Of a stretch of 64,000 nt of DNA, positions 58,046 to 64,000 are shown piece after piece. The position numbers and the translations under genes are program-made. Under the pieces are notes generated by a model. That model made no database searches, was not told where the DNA came from, and saw nothing but the letters and a program-made list of their open reading frames with translations. Positions within the stretch are counted from its first letter, which is position 1. Each line of letters begins with the position of its first letter. Source of the DNA: Duganella lactea (lineage in GTDB: Bacteria; Pseudomonadota; Gammaproteobacteria; Burkholderiales; Burkholderiaceae_D); NCBI RefSeq assembly GCF_009857505.1, contig NZ_WWCP01000002.1:62001-126000 (forward strand), in the 5' to 3' direction.

Positions 58046-58109
58046 CATTCGCACACGGGCTCAACTGCGTAGCAGTTGAGCCCGTGTGCGAATGTCAGAC
58101 CTGACACCG
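58031..58109. repeat. 38-bp perfect inverted repeat with 3-base loop (REP/BIME-like element or giant terminator)
   Basis: Arms 58031-58068 and 58072-58109 are perfectly complementary over 38 bases with GTA between. The left arm begins CGGTGTCAGGTCTGACATTC and contains the kinase stop codon; the right arm is followed by TTTTTTAC, and the minus-strand gene ends 5 bases beyond. It fits a bidirectional terminator, but its length and perfect symmetry look more like a mobile REP-type palindrome. Confidence 0.85.
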
Positions 58110-58113
58110 TTTT

Positions 58114-58653
58114 TTACTTGACCCGCTGCTTCTCCAGCTTGCGCGCCAGCGTGCGGCGGTGCATGCCGAGGCGGCGCGCCGCTTCGGAAATGTTGAAGTC
58201 GGTCTCGGCCAGCACCGCGTGGATGTGCTCCCACTCCAGCGTCTTCACCGACGTCGCGCGCCCGGTCAGCTCCAGCTCGGCCGCGCCGGCCACGTGCTCG
58301 AACGCCGCTTCGATGTCGTCCGTATTGGACGGTTTGGCCAGGTATTGGCACGCGCCCAGCTTGATCGCTTCCACCGCCGTGTTGATGCTGGCGAATCCGG
58401 TCAGCACCACGATCAGCATCTCGGGATCGTGCTCGTGCAGCATCTGCACGCACGCCAGCCCGGATGAGTTGCCTTTGAGTTTCAGGTCCACCACCGCGTA
58501 GCCGGGTGCGTTGTCAACCAGCAGCGCGCTGGCGTCGTCGACGTTTTCCGCCAGCAGCACCTGGTAGCCCCTGCGCTCGAAAGAACGCCCCAGGGTGCGG
58601 GCAAAGGCGGCGTCGTCTTCGACCAGCAGCAGTACTCGCTCTTCTATTGTCAT
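58114..58653 (-). CDS. regA: RegA/PrrA/RoxR-like response regulator
   Basis: 179-residue two-domain regulator of the redox-responding RegA/PrrA/ActR/RoxR family. The receiver has LLLVEDDAAFARTLGRSFER, the phospho-acceptor AVVDLKLKGNSSGL and LVVLTGFASINTAVEAIKLG; the C-terminal Fis-type helix-turn-helix is FNISEAARRLGMHRRTLARK, which is near-invariant in this family. ATG 58653 overlaps the kinase stop by 4 bases; the frame is open to 58926. The regulator normally adjusts oxidase, photosynthesis and carbon/nitrogen genes to oxygen; here it is next to a quinol oxidase. It ends 4 bases from the giant inverted repeat. Confidence 0.93.
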   Translation of the reverse strand: MTIEERVLLLVEDDAAFARTLGRSFERRGYQVLLAENVDDASALLVDNAPGYAVVDLKLKGNSSGLACVQMLHEHDPEMLIVVLTGFASINTAVEAIKLGACQYLAKPSNTDDIEAAFEHVAGAAELELTGRATSVKTLEWEHIHAVLAETDFNISEAARRLGMHRRTLARKLEKQRVK

Positions 58654-60017
58654 TGTGATTCCGATTTGATTTCGATGGCCGACAACGGCAGCGTCAGGCG
58701 CACCATCGCCCCGCCCTTTCCCAGGTTGGTCGGCGTGACTTCGCCACCCAGCGTGCGCGCCACGTTCACCACCAGGAACAAGCCGAGTCCACCACCGGCG
58801 CGGCCTTTGCTGGAGTTGTAGGGCTTGCCGAATTCCGCCAGTATACCGGGCGCGAAGCCAGGTCCGTTGTCCGTTACCTGTAGCACCAGCGTGCCGCCTT
58901 CGATGCTGGCCTCCATCCGCAACCATTGCGGCGACGCTTCCAGCGCGTTGTCGAGCACATTGCAGATCATTTGCTTGAGCGTGGAATCGGACACCACGGG
59001 CAAGTCCAGCGTGATGCGGTTGTCAAACTCAAACCGCACCACCGGCCGCCCGATGCGCCATTCCGCCACCACTTCGTCAAGGAAGGTGTTGATGGTGGTG
59101 GCGGCCGACGATTCGCCGCGCGCCTCGCCGGCCGACATCAAGATGCCGCTGACGATGCTCTTGCAGCGCTGTAGCTGCGTCTGCATTTCGGCGATTTCTT
59201 CCAGCAGCACCGGGTTGCCCTTGAATTCGGGCATGCGCTTCCAGTCGCCGAGGATCACCGCCAGCGTCGCCAGCGGCGTGCCCAGCTCATGCGCCGCGCC
59301 CGACGCCAGCAAGCCCATGCGCACGATGTGTTCCTCCTCGGCCGCCCGCTGCCGCAGATCCGACAGCGCCGCCGCGCTGCTGCGCATGTTCTGCATGATG
59401 CGCGTGATGAAAATCACCAGCAGCGCCGCGTCCAGGATGAAGCACACCAGCATCCCCTGCACATACAGGCTGAAGATCCCGAGCGCGTGGTCCTGCGGCA
59501 GCGGCAGCGGTTCGGAGAACAGCGCCAGGCCGGCGATACAGGCGCCGGTGACGATCACGATGGTCCACGTCGACCAGCGCTCCAGCAGCACCGCGCCCAG
59601 AATCACGTGCAGCAGGTATAAAAAGACAAACGGATTGGTGGCGCCGCCGGTCAGGTACAGCTGCGCCGTCAGGATGGCGATGTCCACCGTCAACGCCAGC
59701 AGCAGCTCGCTGTTGGAGACTTCCTGATTTTCCTGCCAGCGCAAAATGCTGGCGACGTTGAAGGCGATCAGGCAGGCCAGCATATTGAGCATGGCCGGCA
59801 TCGGCAGTTGCACGCCCAGCAGGATGGACGCGGTGGCGATGGTGGTGATCTGCCCGATCACGGCGATCCAGCGCAGCTGGATCAGCTGCTGCATGTTCTT
59901 GTGGCCGACCGCGTGGGTGATGGTGCTGGCGGAAGCGTTCGCCGACGCCAGCGGTTCGACCACCGGCAGCCGCACGCGGCCGCCGTCGTCGGCATTAGGA
60001 TGTTTGTTTGCGCGCAT
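58650..60017 (-). CDS. regB: RegB/PrrB/RoxS-like redox sensor histidine kinase
   Basis: 455-residue membrane kinase with six transmembrane helices (about residues 50-215). The quinone-associated motif GGATNPFVFLYLLHV, the H box SGAAHELGTPLATLAVIL (His near 243) and the conserved Cys in TQLQRCKSIVSGIL, equivalent to the redox-active Cys of RegB, are all present. HATPase motifs are ICNVLDNALEASP, VTDNGPGFAPG and GGGLGLFLVVNVARTLGG. It is coupled to regA (4-base overlap) and its 5' end overlaps SURF1 by 23 bases, so regB and regA are at the end of the cyo operon. It should sense respiratory-chain redox state. Confidence 0.93.
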   Translation of the reverse strand: MRANKHPNADDGGRVRLPVVEPLASANASASTITHAVGHKNMQQLIQLRWIAVIGQITTIATASILLGVQLPMPAMLNMLACLIAFNVASILRWQENQEVSNSELLLALTVDIAILTAQLYLTGGATNPFVFLYLLHVILGAVLLERWSTWTIVIVTGACIAGLALFSEPLPLPQDHALGIFSLYVQGMLVCFILDAALLVIFITRIMQNMRSSAAALSDLRQRAAEEEHIVRMGLLASGAAHELGTPLATLAVILGDWKRMPEFKGNPVLLEEIAEMQTQLQRCKSIVSGILMSAGEARGESSAATTINTFLDEVVAEWRIGRPVVRFEFDNRITLDLPVVSDSTLKQMICNVLDNALEASPQWLRMEASIEGGTLVLQVTDNGPGFAPGILAEFGKPYNSSKGRAGGGLGLFLVVNVARTLGGEVTPTNLGKGGAMVRLTLPLSAIEIKSESQ

Positions 60018-60795
60018 CTCGGATGACCCATACCGTCGCGGCGGCCACCATCAGGGCCAGCGCGTACCAGGTGATAGCATAAACCAAATGGTTGTTGACG
60101 AAGGAAATGACCGTCAATCCGCCCGTCGGCTGCTCACCCGCCACCGGTCCCGCGGCCCGCGCCGTGGGCGCGTCGGCGTCGACAAAGTATGGCGCCACCT
60201 TCGCTTGGCCGAGGCCACGCGCCTGCGCGATCGCCTGCACGTCGCGCGTGTACCAGTAGTTGCGCGCCGGTTCGTTCTGGCGCAAGCGGCCCGCAACCTC
60301 GGTCATGCGCAGCAGGCCGCTGACGCGGACCACCGGACCGGACGCGGTAGCGCCCGCACACGCGTCGGCCGTCATGGCGGCCGGCGCCGGCTGCGGTTTC
60401 CAGCCGCTGACACCGGCCGGAATGAAGCCGCGGTTGATCATGACGATGCCGCCGTCCGGCGTGCACAGCGGCGTCACCACCCAGTAGCCGATGCCGCGTT
60501 CCAGCGAGGCCAGCACCTGCGTGGTGGCGCCGTCCAGCAGCACGCCACGCAGTTCGACACGCCGATAATCGTCGTTCTCCGCGCTCAGTTGCGGCCATTG
60601 TGCCACCGGCGGCGCCGGCAGCGGCGCGCCGTGCACGCGCTGGTCGACCCGTTCGATCAGCGCCAGTTTCCATTGCAACCGCAAGACTTGCCACGTTCCT
60701 AAAGCAAAAAACCCCGCGAACATCACCCCGGCCGCGAGGGCCAGGATGACGCGCAGGGCGCGGGAACGGTGGCGCTTAAGTGCGCCGTCCGTCAT
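59995..60795 (-). CDS. SURF1 family oxidase assembly protein
   Basis: 266-residue membrane protein with an N-terminal helix (about 15-37) and a C-terminal helix (about 238-258), the SURF1 topology. Conserved parts include FFALGTWQVLRLQWKLALIE, YRRVELRGVLL, GYWVVTPLC and GIVMINRGFIPA. SURF1 helps insert heme a into oxidases; variants dedicated to quinol oxidases (Surf1q of Paracoccus) are known. Here it follows cyoD (4-base overlap) in a quinol-oxidase operon, so this may be a quinol-oxidase-dedicated form, which would suggest heme a in this enzyme. Confidence 0.92.
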   Translation of the reverse strand: MTDGALKRHRSRALRVILALAAGVMFAGFFALGTWQVLRLQWKLALIERVDQRVHGAPLPAPPVAQWPQLSAENDDYRRVELRGVLLDGATTQVLASLERGIGYWVVTPLCTPDGGIVMINRGFIPAGVSGWKPQPAPAAMTADACAGATASGPVVRVSGLLRMTEVAGRLRQNEPARNYWYTRDVQAIAQARGLGQAKVAPYFVDADAPTARAAGPVAGEQPTGGLTVISFVNNHLVYAITWYALALMVAAATVWVIRDARKQTS

Positions 60796-61190
60796 TGCAT
60801 GTCTTGCATGTTATGAACATCGTTGCCCATCGACGGCATCATGTTCTTGTTCATGTGGTACATGACCCAGATCGAACCGGCCAGCACGATGACCAGCAGC
60901 ACGACGGTGAACACGGTCGACAGCATCGACCAGCCGCCTTCGACCTTGTTGTTCATGTGCAGGAAGTAGACCATGTGGACCACGACCTGTACCGCCGCGA
61001 AGGCCAGCACAACGATGGCGGTGGTGCTCGACTTGTCGAATACCTTGGCCATCACCAGCCAGAACGGGATCGCGGTCAGAATCACCGACAGGATGAAACC
61101 GATGGCGTAATCCTTCAGGCTGCCGTGGTTTTCATCGTCGTGGCCATGGCCGTGGTGATCATGCTCAGAGTGGTTGTGTGGTGCGCTCAT
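60792..61190 (-). CDS. cyoD: Cytochrome o ubiquinol oxidase subunit IV
   Basis: 132-residue small membrane subunit with three transmembrane helices (about residues 28-48, 54-75, 90-112). The His/Asp-rich N-terminus (NHSEHDHHGHGHDDENHGS) precedes YAIGFILSVILTAIPFW and QVVVHMVYFLHM, which matches CyoD. ATG 61190 overlaps the cyoC stop by 4 bases; the frame is open to 61271. It stabilises subunit I and aids heme/copper assembly. Confidence 0.94.
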   Translation of the reverse strand: MSAPHNHSEHDHHGHGHDDENHGSLKDYAIGFILSVILTAIPFWLVMAKVFDKSSTTAIVVLAFAAVQVVVHMVYFLHMNNKVEGGWSMLSTVFTVVLLVIVLAGSIWVMYHMNKNMMPSMGNDVHNMQDMQ

Positions 61191-61816
61191 GGCAGGACTC
61201 CCATCAGATAGACAAAGGTAAAGACGCCGATCCAGATCACGTCCAGGAAGTGCCAGAACATCGACAGGCACATCATGCGACGCTTGTTCTCAGGGGTCAG
61301 GCCGTGTTTCTTCAGCTGGAACACCAGGGTCACCAGCCAGATGGTACCGAAGGTCACGTGCAGACCGTGGGTGCCGACCAGCGCGAAGAACGAGCTCAGG
61401 AACGCGCTGCGCTGCGGACCGGCGCCTTCGTGGATCAGGTGCAGGAACTCGTACATCTCCAGATACAGGAACGCCAGGCCGAACACGCCGGTGACCAGCA
61501 GCCAGCCGATGGTCGCCTTCAGGTTCTTGCGCTGCGAGGCGATCATGGCGAAGCCATAGGTGATCGACGACAGCAGCAGGAAGCCGGTGTTGATGGCCAC
61601 CAGGCTGAGGTCGAACAGTTCCGCGCCCGACGGGCCGCCCGCATAGCTGCGGCCCAGGACTGCGTAAGTAGCGAACAGGCCGGCGAACAGCAGGCAGTCG
61701 CTCATCAGGTAGATCCAGAAGCCCAGCAGCGTGCCGTTTTCCGGATGATGGTCACGCACGTAGTAACGCGCGCTTGGGTCGGCGCTCAGGGCGCCGTTTG
61801 CGTTAATTTCAGACAT
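61187..61816 (-). CDS. cyoC: Cytochrome o ubiquinol oxidase subunit III
   Basis: 209-residue membrane subunit with five helices. [20 protein letters not shown] at the start, [36 protein letters not shown] and [13 protein letters not shown] are the subunit III marks, including the conserved Glu/His residues of the family. The ATG at 61816 overlaps cyoB by 8 bases; its stop overlaps cyoD by 4 bases. Confidence 0.96.
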   Translation of the reverse strand: MSEINANGALSADPSARYYVRDHHPENGTLLGFWIYLMSDCLLFAGLFATYAVLGRSYAGGPSGAELFDLSLVAINTGFLLLSSITYGFAMIASQRKNLKATIGWLLVTGVFGLAFLYLEMYEFLHLIHEGAGPQRSAFLSSFFALVGTHGLHVTFGTIWLVTLVFQLKKHGLTPENKRRMMCLSMFWHFLDVIWIGVFTFVYLMGVLP

Positions 61817-63815
61817 GGCTTTCCAGGAAACGAGTATGCGCGTCTTCGGTACGAGTCACTTCATCGGCTTTGATGTAGTAATCGCGCTTGTAGTTAAAGG
61901 TGTGAACGATGATCGCACCAATCATGACCGCGAAGGCCACGGCGGCCGGGATCCACATCTGCCAGACCATGGCGAAGCCGAACACGAACGACAGCGCCGA
62001 GATGACGAAGCCGGCACCGGTGTTTTTCGGCATGTGGATGTCGACGAAGCCTTTCAGCGGACGCTGGTACTGGTTGGCTTTCATGTCCGCCCAGCTGTCG
62101 CTGTCGTGCACCACCGGGGTGAACGCGAAGTTGTAGTCCGGCGGTGGCGACGAGGTGGCCCACTCCAGCGTGCGGCCTTCCCATGGGTCGCCGGTGACGT
62201 CGCGCAGTTTCTCGCGGTCTTTCCAGCTCAGGAACAGCTGCAGGATGAAGGCGCCGATACCGCCGGCGATAATCACCGCGCCGATGGCGGCGACCACGAA
62301 GTAGATCTGCAGCGATGGATCATCGAAGTGGTTCATGCGACGGGTCACGCCCATGAAGCCCATGATGTACAGCGGGGTGAACGCCACCCAGAAGCCCACC
62401 AGCCAGCACCAGAACGACACCTTACCCCAGAACTCGTTCAGCTTGTAGCCGAAGGCTTTCGGGAACCAGTAATTGATACCGGCGAACAGACCGAACACCA
62501 CGCCACCGATAATCACGTTGTGGAAGTGGGCGATCAGGAACAGCGAGTTGTGCAGCACGAAGTCGGCTGGCGGCACGGCCAGCATCACGCCGGTCATACC
62601 GCCGATGACGAAGGTCAGCATGAAGCCCACGGTCCACATCATCGGCACGGTGAAGCGAATGCGGCCTTTGTACATGGTGAACAGCCAGTTGAAGATCTTG
62701 GCGCCGGTCGGGATCGAGATGATCATCGTGGTGATGCCGAAGAACGAGTTGACGCTGGCGCCGGAACCCATGGTGAAGAAGTGGTGCAGCCATACCAGGT
62801 AGGACAGCACGGTGATCACGACGGTCGCGTACACCATCGAGGTGTAGCCGAACAGACGCTTGCCCGAGAAGGTCGAAACGATTTCCGAGAACACGCCGAA
62901 CACCGGCAGGATCAGGATGTAGACCTCTGGGTGGCCCCAGATCCAGATCAGGTTGACGTACAACATCGGGTTACCACCCAGTTCGGTGGTGAAGAAGTTG
63001 AAGCCGGCGATACGGTCCAGCGACAGCAGCGCCAGCGTGATGGTCAGGATCGGGAAGGTGGCGACGATCAGCGCGTTGGTGCACAGCGCGGTCCAGGTGA
63101 AGACCGGCATCTTCATCATCGACATGCCAGGCGCGCGCATCTTGACGATGGTGGCGATCAGGTTGACACCGGACAGCGTGGTGCCCACCCCGGCCACCTG
63201 CAGCGACCAGATGTAGTAGTCCACCCCGACATCCGGCGAGGCCGCGATACCCGACAGCGGCGGGAACGCCAGCCAGCCGGTCTTGCCGAATTCGCCGACG
63301 AACAGCGACACCATGGTCAGCATCGCGCCGAAGGTGGTCATCCAGAACGAGAAGTTGTTCAGGAACGGGAACGACACGTCGCGCGCGCCGATTTGCAGCG
63401 GCACCACGTAGTTCATCAGACCGGTCACCAGCGGCATGGCCACGAAGAAAATCATGATCGTGCCGTGGGCGGTGAACACCTGGTCGTAGTGGTGCGGCGG
63501 CAGGAAGCCAGGGTTGTCGCCGAAAGCGATGGCCTGCTGCGCGCGCATCATCAGCGCGTCGGCGAAGCCGCGCAGCAGCATGATGATACCGAGCACCATG
63601 TACATGATGCCGATTTTCTTGTGGTCGATGGAGGTGATCCAGTCGCGCCACAACGGGCCCCACAAGCGGAATTTAAACATGACGGCCAGCAGCGCGAGGC
63701 CGCCGATCGCCACCATGGCGAAGGTACCGATCAGGATAGGCTCGTGGTATGGAATTGCTTCCAGCGACAGCCGTCCGAAGATCAGATTGGTCAGGTTCAG
63801 ATCAGACATGGTCAT
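61809..63815 (-). CDS. cyoB: Cytochrome o ubiquinol oxidase subunit I
   Basis: 668-residue catalytic subunit with 15 predicted helices; reduces O2 to water and pumps protons. Key residues are in view: [17 protein letters not shown] with a heme His, [16 protein letters not shown] with the CuB His and crosslinked Tyr, [10 protein letters not shown] with two more CuB His, and [18 protein letters not shown] with the binuclear-centre heme and low-spin-heme His. Length matches CyoB. ATG 63815 overlaps the cyoA stop (ATGA); a second ATG is two codons in. Confidence 0.97.
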   Translation of the reverse strand: MTMSDLNLTNLIFGRLSLEAIPYHEPILIGTFAMVAIGGLALLAVMFKFRLWGPLWRDWITSIDHKKIGIMYMVLGIIMLLRGFADALMMRAQQAIAFGDNPGFLPPHHYDQVFTAHGTIMIFFVAMPLVTGLMNYVVPLQIGARDVSFPFLNNFSFWMTTFGAMLTMVSLFVGEFGKTGWLAFPPLSGIAASPDVGVDYYIWSLQVAGVGTTLSGVNLIATIVKMRAPGMSMMKMPVFTWTALCTNALIVATFPILTITLALLSLDRIAGFNFFTTELGGNPMLYVNLIWIWGHPEVYILILPVFGVFSEIVSTFSGKRLFGYTSMVYATVVITVLSYLVWLHHFFTMGSGASVNSFFGITTMIISIPTGAKIFNWLFTMYKGRIRFTVPMMWTVGFMLTFVIGGMTGVMLAVPPADFVLHNSLFLIAHFHNVIIGGVVFGLFAGINYWFPKAFGYKLNEFWGKVSFWCWLVGFWVAFTPLYIMGFMGVTRRMNHFDDPSLQIYFVVAAIGAVIIAGGIGAFILQLFLSWKDREKLRDVTGDPWEGRTLEWATSSPPPDYNFAFTPVVHDSDSWADMKANQYQRPLKGFVDIHMPKNTGAGFVISALSFVFGFAMVWQMWIPAAVAFAVMIGAIIVHTFNYKRDYYIKADEVTRTEDAHTRFLESHV

Positions 63816-64000
63816 TCTTTACGGGTAGGTTGAGCGGTTGCGGCGACCTCGGTCGGCTCGCACACCTCGTCTTTAGGCAGCTTCTGCGTGGCCACCGCAG
63901 CCTTGATGCGGTTGGCATCCTGGTGCATCTGGACATTCATGCAGACTTTGCCGTCGGCGACGCAACGGTTCAGGATGCGGCTGTACAGGTCGGCATCGAC
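63812..64000 (-). CDS. cyoA: Cytochrome o ubiquinol oxidase subunit II, C-terminal part
   Basis: Only the last 62 codons are in the window; the gene runs off the right edge. The visible part ([20 protein letters not shown] then [17 protein letters not shown]) is a poorly conserved C-terminal extension after the cupredoxin domain. Identification rests on position directly before cyoB with a 4-base ATGA overlap. The copper-site region is not visible, so quinol versus cytochrome c use is judged from the other subunits. Confidence 0.85.
   Translation of the reverse strand, partial: VDADLYSRILNRCVADGKVCMNVQMHQDANRIKAAVATQKLPKDEVCEPTEVAATAQPTRKE

Noticed and set aside
61815..63833. 672-codon open frame on + opposite cyoB
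   Set aside because: Antisense shadow of a certain oxidase gene, with His/Asp/Gly-rich low-complexity sequence.

Overview
The window reads as a piece of chromosome from a high-GC betaproteobacterium, most likely Burkholderiales/Oxalobacteraceae (Massilia, Duganella or a relative). This placement is an inference from GC-rich codon use, short gene spacing, the mix of gene families (EpsB-type sugar transferase, YbiT, QueD/QueE, MASE1 and propeller kinases, RegB/RegA beside a cyo-type oxidase) and the protein sequences. I saw no rRNA, tRNA, CRISPR array, insertion sequence or phage gene. Coding density is high, and no gene-free stretch exceeds 300 bases. The largest gap is 16511-16792, which holds a structured promoter and leader for a nuclease gene.

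Layout. 1-1337: polyprenyl glycosylphosphotransferase running off the left edge. 1503-8092: NAD synthesis (nadB with a GNAT gene on +; ybiT, nadA, nadC and a periplasmic binding protein on -). 8242-11741: LD-carboxypeptidase, alpha/beta hydrolase, tadA, queD, queE. 11883-19528: a histidine kinase, two diguanylate cyclases, a serralysin-type RTX protease and an exported NUC1 nuclease with a coupled small gene. 19525-27312: nitrobindin-like protein, NCS2 permease, ACT-like protein, Lrp regulator, DUF3325, an SDR/LysR pair, DUF4124, DUF481 and purT. 27330-31162: one transcription unit of DUF2141, carotenoid oxygenase, LytS-like kinase and LytTR regulator. 31239-36590: two divergent, related hybrid kinases. 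36662-41110: DUF1971, MATE exporter and a propeller kinase that has lost its 5' end. 41215-44803: two tandem alkaline phosphatases behind a candidate Pho box, plus an exported unknown protein. 44958-47357: GNAT gene, a broken AAA-kinase remnant and a chemoreceptor. 47542-50509: a complete SiaABCD-type c-di-GMP switch. 50463-52894: YjjJ/HipA-family kinase with tandem repeats at its start codon, and a hydroxyacid dehydrogenase. 52985-58045: a 1686-residue propeller hybrid kinase ending in a 38-bp perfect inverted repeat. 58114-64000: RegA/RegB-like regulators, SURF1 and the cyoDCBA genes, running off the right edge.

Signal transduction dominates: six histidine kinases plus the truncated one, two stand-alone response regulators, three GGDEF proteins, one chemoreceptor and a partner-switching module. 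The most interesting items are the carotenoid-oxygenase/LytTR unit, the CBS-type SiaA, the repeats on the yjjJ start codon, the nuclease leader with operator-like dyad and intrinsic-terminator hairpin, the giant hairpin supplying a kinase stop codon, and two clear gene-decay events.
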